Translations under genes and position numbers: made by a program
Notes under the pieces: generated by a model
Told to the model about the DNA's origin: nothing
The model's database searches: none
Seen by the model: only the letters and a program-made list of their open reading frames with translations
Origin: Psychrobacillus sp. FSL H8-0483
GTDB lineage: Bacteria; Bacillota; Bacilli; Bacillales_A; Planococcaceae
Assembly: GCF_038637725.1 (NCBI RefSeq)
Contig: NZ_CP152052.1
Location: forward strand, 3,913,001 to 3,977,000
Direction of reading: 5' to 3'
Length of the DNA stretch: 64,000 bases
Shown here: positions 1 through 7,124 of the stretch, piece by piece
Layout: the number at the start of each line of letters is the position of its first letter
Numbering within the stretch: the first letter of the stretch is position 1

Positions 1-586
1 TTCGCTTCATCCCATAGCTTAAATCTTCATAATTAAAATTCTGTTCAACTTTAAATTGCGGAAGCAATTTCTTAGCACGTTCAATCGGCCCAGCAACCAA
101 TTGTGGAAAAAATGCAAAAAATATTGAAAAATAGCCGTAATGTCTTTCTGCCTTTTGCTTTCCATAGTAGATATCCACAAGATAACTTACTGCCTGAAAT
201 GTATAAAAAGAAATGGCTAATGGTAGGACAATTTCTTGGTATGGTACGGTATAATTCCAATCCATGTATTTTGCAATCGCTCGAAGTGAGTCATTTACAA
301 AATTAAAATATTTAAACCAACCGAGAAAAAACAATAATACAGAAATACCAAATAGCATTACTTTTTTCTTCTGTTTTCTTGTCTCCTGTTTTTCAATTAT
401 AATTCCAGTAAAATAAGTAAAAGCTGTGCTTGCAAGTAGTAAGGGTATAAATTGGATACTCAAGATAGCGTAAAAAACGTAACTTGCTACTAATAAAAGA
501 ATCCATCTCAATCGATGTGGGATTAAATAATAAGTAAAAACGATTATTGCGAGAAATAGAAGAAACTCAATTGATATAAATGTCAT
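1..586 (-). CDS. MBOAT-family membrane O-acyltransferase, N-terminal part (runs off the window)
   Basis: An open frame of 195 codons starts at the ATG at 586 with a good ribosome binding site (AGGTGAT) just upstream and runs off the left edge with no stop. The protein is very hydrophobic, with an N-terminal membrane segment, a further membrane segment after about residue 70 (motif LFFLGWFKYFNF) and the stretch LPLAISFYTFQAVSYLVDIYYG followed by FFPQLVAGPIERA, which is typical of AlgI/DltB-type membrane-bound O-acyltransferases. The catalytic histidine of the family would lie beyond the edge. It follows an ACP and an adenylating ligase on the same strand, so by analogy with DltB it probably passes an acyl group from the carrier protein across the membrane to a surface glycan. 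The acyl group and acceptor are unknown. Confidence 0.85.
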   Translation of the reverse strand, partial: MTFISIEFLLFLAIIVFTYYLIPHRLRWILLLVASYVFYAILSIQFIPLLLASTAFTYFTGIIIEKQETRKQKKKVMLFGISVLLFFLGWFKYFNFVNDSLRAIAKYMDWNYTVPYQEIVLPLAISFYTFQAVSYLVDIYYGKQKAERHYGYFSIFFAFFPQLVAGPIERAKKLLPQFKVEQNFNYEDLSYGMKR

Positions 587-662
587 CCAATCACCTGATT
601 AAAATAAACTTAAGATTTTTCATAAAACGAGACAAAAAACAACCCTAAAGTTGTCCAAGTTG

Positions 663-732
663 CGTGAAACCCTGAAATGTGTCGACGAAACGCTTAAGAA
701 CTAATAACCCATGTACTAATGTAGGTTTCACG
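663..732. repeat. 9-bp perfect inverted repeat between ligase and MBOAT genes
   Basis: CGTGAAACC (663-671) and its exact reverse complement GGTTTCACG (724-732) flank 52 bases in the 254-base gap between the ligase stop and the MBOAT start. No terminator T-run follows it on the minus strand. It could be a regulatory operator pair, an mRNA stem, or chance; nothing else was recognised in this gap. Confidence 0.3.
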
Positions 733-840
733 TTATTTCAATGTTTCACCTAGAAGGTGGCACACTCAGTTTCAGATCTCAGTATTTAAGGTTTTGTCAC
801 GTGTATCACATTTCCTGTTATGGATTCAGGCGATTATCGA

Positions 841-2235
841 TTATCCATATTTAGGTAACTCAGAATAGAGGATTTTTCCAAAATGATTACGTGGGATATC
901 CTCAATTTTCATAATCTCAAAGCCCTTTAAGTTTAATTTTTCCTTAATTATTTTTTTAATTTGAACACGATCTTCTTTTAATGTGTAAATATACATTTGG
1001 TCATCCGTCCCAGCGCAGATACAATTATGACCATGCTCATTTAAAAGTCCTTCAACTTCATCCAGGCTGATACGGTTTCCATAGACTTTAATCATTCTTT
1101 TGATTCGGCCGGCTATAAAAAAATAACCATCCTGATCAAAGTAAGCCATATCACCTGTGCGCAAAATCCCGTTGTTCTCATCTTTTTTCGAAAGATCGAA
1201 TAACGACTCAGCATACCCCAATGAAACATTTGCTCCTTTGTATATCAATTCGCCGATAACATTAGGCGCTGTAATTTTTTTACCATTGTTATCTTGCAGA
1301 ATCAGTTCTCCATCTGGAATGGCAATACCAATACTACCGACTTTTTCAAGATTTTTTTCACATGGTAAATAGGTCATCCGAGCCGTTGCTTCAGTTTGAC
1401 CGTACATGGTGAAAAATTGAATCCCTTTCTGATTACATACTTTAGCAAATTTGTACGATAGAGTTGTGCTTAATTTTCCACCTGCTTGAGTTAGTTTTCT
1501 TAAACTTGGAAGATTAAACTCTTCAAACTTCAGCCTATTAAGCATCTCATACACGAAAGGAACTCCTCCAAAAGTTGTTACTCGTTGCTCTCTACATAAG
1601 TCCCAAAACTCTTTTTTCATGATAGATGCATCCGTTACAATTATCGTCGCCCCGCATATGAAATGACTATTGATGATAGAAAGACCATAGGAGTAATTCA
1701 TTGGAAGTGTTGTTATAGGTTTATCGTCTGCATTGATATCAAGGTACTTCCCTATGGATTCAGCATTTTTGAAAATATTTTCATAACTTAAGCGAACAAA
1801 TTTGGGGCTCCCAGTACTTCCAGAGGTTGTTAAAAGGAGCGCAAGATGTTCATCAAGATCATGTTGGAAAAATGTCGGACATCTAAATAATGTGTAATCT
1901 CCAAACACAAATGAACTATCCATTACTTTTAATAGGTCTTGATTTTCACTACTCGCCCAAATGTATGTAGGCTTATAAAGGTTAATCAGTCTGCGCAACC
2001 GATCAATATGGATGGATGCATCCAAAAGTACAGGTACAACACCACCCCTAATAAAGCCCACGTAGCCAAATAAAGACTCTTTATTATTTGAACATAAACA
2101 AAAAACGAGCGTTCTTTCACCTACTTGACCACAGATAGCGTCAGCGATTTCTAACATTTCAGAGTAAGAATATTCTCGTTCAGCATATACAGCGGTGCGG
2201 TTCCCAAACTCCTCAAATTTTTTGAAACTATTCAT
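841..2235 (-). CDS. AMP-forming acyl/aminoacyl-ACP ligase (DltA-like adenylation enzyme)
   Basis: A 464-residue ANL-superfamily adenylating enzyme. The motifs appear in order: the phosphate loop TSGSTGSPK (residues 137-145), YGQTEA (278-283), RTGD (359-362), the hinge region GRIKRMIKVYGNRI (about 377-389) and the C-terminal catalytic lysine in NHFGKI (Lys454). The family activates a carboxylic or amino acid as an adenylate and loads it on the phosphopantetheine of a carrier protein. The start codon overlaps the end of the ACP gene by 8 bases, so the two are translationally coupled and the ACP is almost certainly the partner. The segment LPMNYSYGLS resembles ligases of surface-acylation clusters such as DltA, but the substrate cannot be read from sequence. 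AsbC-like siderophore ligases are an alternative. Confidence 0.9.
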   Translation of the reverse strand: MNSFKKFEEFGNRTAVYAEREYSYSEMLEIADAICGQVGERTLVFCLCSNNKESLFGYVGFIRGGVVPVLLDASIHIDRLRRLINLYKPTYIWASSENQDLLKVMDSSFVFGDYTLFRCPTFFQHDLDEHLALLLTTSGSTGSPKFVRLSYENIFKNAESIGKYLDINADDKPITTLPMNYSYGLSIINSHFICGATIIVTDASIMKKEFWDLCREQRVTTFGGVPFVYEMLNRLKFEEFNLPSLRKLTQAGGKLSTTLSYKFAKVCNQKGIQFFTMYGQTEATARMTYLPCEKNLEKVGSIGIAIPDGELILQDNNGKKITAPNVIGELIYKGANVSLGYAESLFDLSKKDENNGILRTGDMAYFDQDGYFFIAGRIKRMIKVYGNRISLDEVEGLLNEHGHNCICAGTDDQMYIYTLKEDRVQIKKIIKEKLNLKGFEIMKIEDIPRNHFGKILYSELPKYG

Positions 2236-2479
2236 TAATAAAGTCCACTCCCAAACGTTTCAATAGCTCCATTCCTGACAGGTAAGAATCGAACTCTGTA
2301 ATCCATTCAGAATCTAATGAGACATCAAAAACTTCCTCAATCTCAGAAATGAGTGTCATATGTCCAATTGAATCCCATTCTCTTGTTACTCCAAGTGCTA
2401 AATTTTCACATACATCATCTTCCTCCAAATCTAGCGCATTGATAAATGCATTTCTATATTTTTCGATATTTCTCATCAT
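2228..2479 (-). CDS. Acyl carrier protein
   Basis: An 83-residue acidic protein of the size and composition of an ACP. The phosphopantetheine attachment motif is WDSIGHM, with the modified serine at residue 37. This form is commoner in stand-alone carrier proteins of polysaccharide and siderophore clusters than in the fatty-acid ACP. It is the first gene of the cluster, has a ribosome binding site GAAAGGGTG and two adjacent ATG codons (either may be the start), and overlaps the ligase gene by 8 bases. Together with ligase and MBOAT acyltransferase it makes a dlt-like activate, load, transfer set. Confidence 0.88.
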   Translation of the reverse strand: MMRNIEKYRNAFINALDLEEDDVCENLALGVTREWDSIGHMTLISEIEEVFDVSLDSEWITEFDSYLSGMELLKRLGVDFINE

Positions 2480-2848
2480 TTACACCCTTTCAATAATTAC
2501 TTTCTCCTGTATCTGTGTGAAGAACTTGTTAGCTCAAACGGTATCTATATCTGACAAATTTTCTAGGGTTCAGCAACCACATCTTGAAGATGATGCACCT
2601 CAAATTTTCGGTAACCTAATCCATATTAGATCTGTCTGAAGTTATACTTTTTTGTCGAGGATAATGCACACTTTAGCCCGATTTTATTAAGTACTGAAAA
2701 AAGCACTCAAGCTCGAAGAAAAATATTTAGAATATCGATGGAAGAAATAATGGACAAAATGCGCAACCATTATGGACTATTCAAATCAATAATTCTGTTA
2801 TTTTTCATCGAGACAGCACTTATTAGCACATTTTCATTATCTTTTCTT
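2480..2848. other. Gene-poor AT-rich DNA upstream of the ACP gene
   Basis: No convincing gene was found here. The plus strand contains a short open frame starting near 2741 (about 45 codons, beginning MEEIMDKMRNHYG) with one hydrophobic stretch, but no good ribosome binding site. Its start faintly resembles the C-terminal part of UmuC-like polymerases, which would make it a decayed fragment. The ACP promoter must lie here, but no clear -35/-10 pair stands out. Confidence 0.4.
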
Positions 2849-2867
2849 GATAACGAGAATCATTTTC
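2849..2867. promoter_or_regulatory. Candidate Fur box
   Basis: The 19-mer GATAACGAGAATCATTTTC matches 15 of 19 positions of the classical Fur box GATAATGATTATCATTATC (counted by eye). It lies about 370 bases upstream of the ACP gene and about 630 bases upstream of the SDR gene, with no confirmed promoter next to it. If real, it would put a nearby transcript under iron control. Confidence 0.4.
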
Positions 2868-2923
2868 AGATATGATTCTAACATATCGCTTTTCAAAAGG
2901 TCAACAACTCACGCAATAAATAA

Positions 2924-2953
2924 AAAAACTGGTTAGTAATCTAACCAGTTTTT
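2924..2953. terminator. Orphan bidirectional terminator hairpin
   Basis: A perfect 13-bp stem (AAAAACTGGTTAG and its complement) with a TAAT loop, A-rich on one side and T-rich on the other, has the form of a bidirectional rho-independent terminator. No recognisable gene ends at it on either strand, so it may mark a lost gene or the end of a short RNA. Confidence 0.6.
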
Positions 2954-2991
2954 ACGTCACGATTGAGTTGTATGCAAACAGGTGTGTTGCT

Positions 2992-3260
2992 TTGTTAAAA
3001 AGTTTGATTAAAAAAGCTCGATAAAACGCTGATTTATCGCTGTATTAATAAATCCGTTTTTGAAAAAAGATTGATCAAAATGGATGCTTTTCTTATGAAT
3101 CGGTGTGCGATTTTTATAAAAAAGTTCGATCAAAACATTTTATAAACTCTGATATAGCAATGTTTTCTTTATATTTATCCTTCTAAAACGGTTAAAATTT
3201 TTTATAAACGGTACGACTTTTTTCAAAACGGTTCAACTTAATTTCAAATACACATCAAAA
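2992..3260. repeat. Irregular cluster of degenerate AT-rich repeats around GTTCGATCA / GATTGATCA
   Basis: Several copies of an A-run followed by a GATC-like core are visible: GTTTGATTA at 3002, GCTCGATAA at 3016, GATTGATCA at 3069 and GTTCGATCA at 3124. Related units AAACGGTTAAAA, AAACGGTACGAC and AAACGGTTCAAC follow between 3185 and 3238 at about 20-base spacing. Spacing elsewhere is irregular. The same 9-mers occur in reverse orientation in the regular array at 4755-4834, so both belong to one repeat family. Confidence 0.55.
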
Positions 3261-3445
3261 CTAGCATGTGATCGTCTTTCTCTACAGAATAAGACTAAAA
3301 TTCAAGCAGCTTAATAAATTTTTTAAGGTATTTAAAAATTCTGTGCGTCTGTGGCTTTTAAAAAAAAGAGCATTATGAAATTGATTCAATTATAATTAAC
3401 AGGTAGAATCAAAAATATAAAAGATTTAATATTCAAAAAATAAAT

Positions 3446-3474
3446 TTGAGTTTGAACTTATAGAGTATTAAATA
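3446..3474 (+). promoter_or_regulatory. Candidate sigma-A promoter of the SDR gene
   Basis: TTGAGT (3446-3451) and TAAATA (3469-3474) are separated by 17 bases and lie 20 bases upstream of the SDR start codon, whose ribosome binding site is TAGGAGG. The match is moderate and the region is very AT-rich. Confidence 0.4.
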
Positions 3475-3493
3475 GAATTAGGAGGTTGAATCT

Positions 3494-4267
3494 ATGGACT
3501 TGAAATTATCTGGAAAAAAAGCACTCATTGTAGGAGGAAGCCGAGGCATTGGTAAAGCTATTGCCCGTCAGTTGGCTCTAGAAGGGGTGGATTGTACAAT
3601 TTGTTCAAGAAACGAATCCTCACTAAAGAAAGCTGCCGAGGAATTAGCCCAAGAAACAAAAAGAAATATCTATCCTATAGTGGCAGACACCTCGGATCCT
3701 GACTCTATCCTAAATTTAGTTGAAACATCAGCAGCAGCGATGGGTAGTATTGATATTCTAATCAACAGCGGAGCCCGTGTTGGCGGTGGAGAGCCAGAGG
3801 ATTTTAACGACATTAAAGACGAACTTATTTTGAAAGATTTTGAAGAAAAATATATGGGCTATTTTCGTTGTATGCGGGCGGTTGCTCCTTATATGATCAA
3901 AAATAATTGGGGGCGTATTATCAATATAAGTGGTCTCGCAGCCAGAATAGGCGGCAATTATTTTAGTTCTGGTCCGCGTAATGCATCTGTTGTTCATTTA
4001 ACTAAATCCGCATCATTGGAATTAGGAAAACACGGAATTAACGTCAATGCTATTTATCCAGGGATTGTTGACACGGAAACGAATAGAGAACGATTCACTA
4101 CTGAGGAAGCTTTAAGCAAGGCAGCAGCGATGAGTCCACTCAACCGCTTGATTACAGCGGAGGAAATTGCTTATGTCGTTACCTTCCTAACTTCACCTTT
4201 GTCAGCATCGATTACTGGCGATGTCATTTCGGTAACTGGTGGAATAGGAAATACTGTTTATTACTAA
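3494..4267 (+). CDS. Atypical short-chain dehydrogenase/reductase-like protein
   Basis: A 257-residue protein with the classical SDR Rossmann fold. The N-terminal nucleotide-binding motif GGSRGIG is at residues 14-20, and the family signatures INSGA (90-94), catalytic-type Ser146 in NISG, and VNAIYPG are present. The active-site Tyr-x-x-x-Lys is not there: at the aligned place the sequence reads SGPRNAS, putting Ser159 where Tyr and Asn163 where Lys would be. A subset of SDR proteins known from many bacteria shares such a GxRNA motif, so it may bind a nucleotide and act differently, or act without dehydrogenase chemistry. It has a strong ribosome binding site (TAGGAGG) and is divergent from the ACP-ligase-MBOAT cluster. 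Its substrate is unknown, and a functional link to the cluster is only positional. Confidence 0.82.
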   Translation: MDLKLSGKKALIVGGSRGIGKAIARQLALEGVDCTICSRNESSLKKAAEELAQETKRNIYPIVADTSDPDSILNLVETSAAAMGSIDILINSGARVGGGEPEDFNDIKDELILKDFEEKYMGYFRCMRAVAPYMIKNNWGRIINISGLAARIGGNYFSSGPRNASVVHLTKSASLELGKHGINVNAIYPGIVDTETNRERFTTEEALSKAAAMSPLNRLITAEEIAYVVTFLTSPLSASITGDVISVTGGIGNTVYY

Positions 4268-4290
4268 AAACACACGGTTAAAACTTCTTT

Positions 4291-4542
4291 AAAACGATTA
4301 TCTCTCAATTCAATACAAGAACCTTTGTTTTTAAAACATACTATCAGGGGTCCTACCAACAAAACGCGGTTATCTTAACCATCCATATTCTATGGGAACT
4401 TTCAAAAGAAGGCTATGAATTTTCAAAGGAAGATATTGTCATGCTAAGCCCATATCTAACTAGGCAAATATAACGTTTTGGAGACTATATGAATGATTTA
4501 GAAAATATTCCACAACCAATCGAGGGAGATATTCCTGTGTAG
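4291..4542 (+). pseudogene. Remnant of a Tn3-family transposase (C-terminal end)
   Basis: One frame, interrupted by a TAA at 4471-4473, reads like the C-terminus of a Tn3-family TnpA. Recognisable pieces are QQNAVILTIHILWEL, then EDIVMLSPYLTRQI, a stop, RFGDYMNDLENIPQPIEG, and a final TAG at 4540. Gram-positive Tn3-like transposases end with a comparable (L/I)SPY..RHIKRFG.Y..D segment. No start and no upstream catalytic domain exists, so only a fragment of about 80 codons remains, directly downstream of the SDR gene. Confidence 0.7.
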
Positions 4543-4562
4543 TTTATAAGACCGTAAAGATC

Positions 4563-4609
4563 AAAAAGGGTTATACATGGAAATTAATCCCATGATATGA
4601 CCCTTTTTT
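4563..4609 (+). terminator. Terminator-like hairpin after the Tn3 remnant
   Basis: AAAAAGGGT pairs with ACCCTTTTT across about 28 bases with additional imperfect pairing inside (ATGG with CCAT), and the second arm carries the T-run. It could terminate transcripts from the SDR gene. Confidence 0.5.
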
Positions 4610-4713
4610 ACAAGTACCTCGGTCGTACCCCTCTAGCGCCCCAGTTTAAATTTTCCCACAGCCAACTAAAATCTCTTTCCATACAAACACCCCTAATATT
4701 TATCTGAATAAAA

Positions 4714-4753
4714 AAATAACCTCTTACGGACATCATATCCGAAGAGGTTATTT
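4714..4753 (-). terminator. Terminator of glmS
   Basis: AAATAACCTCTT pairs with AAGAGGTTATTT, followed by one bulged base and CGGA pairing with TCCG around a 7-base loop. On the minus strand it runs into a stretch of T residues. It lies about 110 bases after the glmS stop, so the tandem repeat at 4755-4834 is part of the glmS 3' untranslated region. Confidence 0.7.
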
Positions 4754-4754
4754 C

Positions 4755-4834
4755 TTATCAAACTTTATTATAAATTATCAATCTTTATTTCAAATGATCG
4801 AACTTTGTTTTAAATGATCAATCTTTTTTACAAA
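4755..4834. repeat. Four tandem copies of a degenerate 20-bp AT-rich repeat
   Basis: Units begin at 4755, 4775, 4795 and 4815 with exact 20-base spacing. Their first nine bases are TTATCAAAC, TTATCAATC, TGATCGAAC and TGATCAATC, each followed by an AT-rich stretch ending in AAA. Read on the minus strand they give GTTTGATAA, GATTGATAA, GTTCGATCA and GATTGATCA, the same words as in the irregular cluster at 2992-3260. No unique spacers separate the units, so this is not a CRISPR array. Confidence 0.75.
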
Positions 4835-4865
4835 ACTACACAGGTGAAGCATCGAATCTTTTTAC

Positions 4866-6668
4866 TTATTCAACCGTAACTGACTTCGCTAAGTTTCTTG
4901 GTTTGTCAACGTCACAGTCTCTATGCAATGCTGCGTAGTAGCTGATCAGCTGTAATGGGATTACTGCTACTAGTGGTGCGAATAGATCGTGTACTTTTGG
5001 AAGTACAAAGCGGTCTCCTTCTTCTTGGAAACCTTCCATTGCGATAATGCATGGGTTTGCGCCACGTGCTACTACTTCTTTTACGTTACCACGAATGTTA
5101 AGGCTAACCGCTTGTTGAGTGGCAAGAGCGAAAATTGGTGTACCGTCCTCAATAAGTGCGATTGTACCGTGTTTTAATTCCCCACCAGCAAATCCCTCTG
5201 CTTGGATATAAGAGATTTCTTTAAGTTTTAACGCACCTTCTAGACTTACATAGAAGTCGATATTGCGTCCGATGAAGAATGCATTTCTTGTTGTTGCTAG
5301 GAATTCTTTTGCAATTTGTTCCATTTCTTCCTTGGAATCTACAATTGTTTGTACTGCATTTGCTACAATACCTAGTTCTTTCACAACTTCAAAATCTAAT
5401 GTCTTGCCTTGCGATTGCGCGTACACAGAAGCTGTCACCATTAGTACTGCCACTTGTGCAACATACGCTTTTGTTGATGCAACTGCGATTTCAGGACCTG
5501 CATGAAGTAATAAAGTGTGATCTGCTTCACGAGAAAGAGTAGACCCAGGTACGTTTGTCATTGTAATCGTTGGGTAACCTTTTTCTTTTATTTTCACTAG
5601 TACTTGTCTGCTATCCGCAGTTTCACCTGATTGTGTAATGAACATAAATAATGGTTTTGCAGACAGAAGTGGCATGTTGTAGCCGAATTCACTCGAAATA
5701 TGCACTTCCACTGGAATACCTGCAATTTTCTCAAAGTATTCTTTTCCAATTAGACCTGCATGATAACTAGTTCCTGCAGCAATAATATACAGACGATCTG
5801 CCTCATGTAGTGCCTCTAAAATAGCTGGATCTATTGTAAGCTCACCTTGTTCGTTTTGGTATGCTTGAATTATTTTACGGATTACAGCTGGCTGCTCATC
5901 CATTTCTTTTAGCATGTAGTGAGGATATGTTCCTTTTTCAATATCACTCATATCTAGCTCCGCTTTGTATGGAGCACGTTCTACTTTTGTTCCATCAAGC
6001 TTTTGGATTTCTACAGAATCTTTATGCACGATTACAATTTCTTGATCATGAAGCTCTACATATTGTTCTGTTACTTGTAGCATCGCCATCGCATCTGATG
6101 CCACTACGTTAAAGCCTTCACCAAGTCCTACAAGAAGTGGTGATTTATTTTTTGCTACATAAATTGTATTTTCATCTTCTTTATCAATTAATGCTAGTGC
6201 ATATGATCCGTGAATAAGATGCAATGTTTTTCTAAGTGCATCGACCGTCGATAAACCATCATTAGCAAATTTTTCGATAAGCTGCACAATTACTTCTGTA
6301 TCTGTATCAGAAGCCATTTCTACATGAGCTAAATATGCTTTTTTCATTAGGTGGTAGTTTTCAATTACACCATTATGCACAAGTGTATAGCGTTGTGTTG
6401 TACTTTGATGCGGGTGCGCATTTAACTGGTTTGGAACACCATGTGTTGCCCAACGAGTATGACCAATCCCTAGTTTTGCAGCTACGTCTTCGTCTACTAC
6501 GTCACGTAAATCAGCAATACGACCTTTTTCTTTGAAAACTATTACGCCATCTTCATTCAGTACAGCGATTCCCGCTGAATCGTATCCACGGTACTCTAAT
6601 TTCTCTAAACCTTTTAATAGAATTTCCTTTGCATCTAACTCACCAATATATCCTACAATTCCACACAT
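4866..6668 (-). CDS. glmS: Glutamine-fructose-6-phosphate aminotransferase (isomerizing)
   Basis: A 600-residue protein, full length for GlmS, which makes glucosamine-6-phosphate from fructose-6-phosphate and glutamine, the first step toward UDP-GlcNAc for the cell wall. It starts MCGIVGYIG, leaving Cys2 as the N-terminal nucleophile of the glutaminase domain (about residues 1-220). Two SIS sugar-isomerase domains follow (around 285-425 and 455-595, with SGETADSRQ and STKAYVAQ). The end [13 protein letters not shown] is the conserved C-terminal tail. It is preceded by a glmS ribozyme and a strong promoter, so product feedback by mRNA cleavage is expected. GlmM, the next enzyme, is encoded 3.2 kb upstream. 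Confidence 0.97.
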   Translation of the reverse strand: MCGIVGYIGELDAKEILLKGLEKLEYRGYDSAGIAVLNEDGVIVFKEKGRIADLRDVVDEDVAAKLGIGHTRWATHGVPNQLNAHPHQSTTQRYTLVHNGVIENYHLMKKAYLAHVEMASDTDTEVIVQLIEKFANDGLSTVDALRKTLHLIHGSYALALIDKEDENTIYVAKNKSPLLVGLGEGFNVVASDAMAMLQVTEQYVELHDQEIVIVHKDSVEIQKLDGTKVERAPYKAELDMSDIEKGTYPHYMLKEMDEQPAVIRKIIQAYQNEQGELTIDPAILEALHEADRLYIIAAGTSYHAGLIGKEYFEKIAGIPVEVHISSEFGYNMPLLSAKPLFMFITQSGETADSRQVLVKIKEKGYPTITMTNVPGSTLSREADHTLLLHAGPEIAVASTKAYVAQVAVLMVTASVYAQSQGKTLDFEVVKELGIVANAVQTIVDSKEEMEQIAKEFLATTRNAFFIGRNIDFYVSLEGALKLKEISYIQAEGFAGGELKHGTIALIEDGTPIFALATQQAVSLNIRGNVKEVVARGANPCIIAMEGFQEEGDRFVLPKVHDLFAPLVAVIPLQLISYYAALHRDCDVDKPRNLAKSVTVE

Positions 6669-6734
6669 AATCTATTCCTCCATTTATATACATTCAAGTC
6701 AAAATAAGCTCTCTACACATAAAGTGCAGTAGCT

Positions 6735-6906
6735 CATTAAGCTAAGAATGCCTTCTTTTCCCTTTGTCATTCGATCGCTCGAATAGTTTATGAAAAAGAA
6801 TTACAACCGGGCATATTACGGTCGGGAGGCATCCGCCGAATAATCGATAACCTCCACCTCGTCTGCTGAAGATACATTTCCGTCCAATTTCTTCAGCTCT
6901 GGCGCT
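6735..6906 (-). ncRNA. glmS ribozyme / GlcN6P riboswitch
   Basis: The leader of glmS contains the conserved core of the glmS ribozyme on the minus strand. The self-cleavage site is A|GCGCCAGA (between 6906 and 6905), followed by a variable P1 stem, then GACGAGGTGGAGGTTATCGA and TTCGGCGGATGCCTCCCG, the invariant active-site and P2/P2.1 segments. The 3' P4 domain includes the ACAAAGGGAAAAG segment near 6755. The family cleaves the mRNA when glucosamine-6-phosphate binds, lowering glmS expression. The exact 3' boundary is approximate. Confidence 0.95.
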
Positions 6907-6991
6907 ATAATTGTTTTCCTTGTTTTAACGCGTTTTCTTTCCCTCCATTTCTACGCGGTTGCTTACTCAAAGACTATTAAGCAACTTACTA

Positions 6992-7020
6992 ATTATATAC
7001 TCTCAGTATATTCAAGTCAA
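6992..7020 (-). promoter_or_regulatory. Sigma-A promoter of the glmS ribozyme-glmS transcript
   Basis: On the minus strand TTGACT (7020-7015) and a perfect TATAAT (6997-6992) are separated by 17 bases, about 85 bases upstream of the ribozyme cleavage site. Confidence 0.85.
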
Positions 7021-7051
7021 TTTTACGCCTTAGGGCTAGAGACATAAATAT

Positions 7052-7079
7052 AGAAGAGACCTAAATTAGAGCCTCTTCT
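7052..7079 (-). terminator. Weak hairpin after the gamma-glutamyltransferase gene
   Basis: AGAAGAG pairs with CTCTTCT around a 14-base loop about 45 bases downstream of the ggt stop codon. The T-run on the minus strand is poor, so this is a tentative terminator. Confidence 0.35.
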
Positions 7080-7124
7080 TTATACCTCTATCTCACCATA
7101 GATAAGGCAAAATATATTTTGTTA

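Noticed and set aside
2741-2875. Short plus-strand frame starting MEEIMDKMRNHYG, 45 codons with a hydrophobic stretch
   Set aside because: No ribosome binding site, overlaps the Fur-like box, and only a vague resemblance to the UmuC C-terminus; not supported as a gene.
4755-4834. Tandem repeats considered as a mini-CRISPR
   Set aside because: Units are contiguous, degenerate and without unique spacers, and no cas gene is near.
5263-5542. Plus-strand frames of 80-87 codons opposite glmS
   Set aside because: They mirror the glmS coding frame, lack ribosome binding sites and have no family features; the same holds for other long antisense frames, e.g. those opposite cdaR and ecfT.
6669-6734. 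TTGACT-like sequence just upstream of the glmS start considered as a second promoter
   Set aside because: No -10 element at an acceptable distance; it only resembles the text of the real promoter at 6992-7020.
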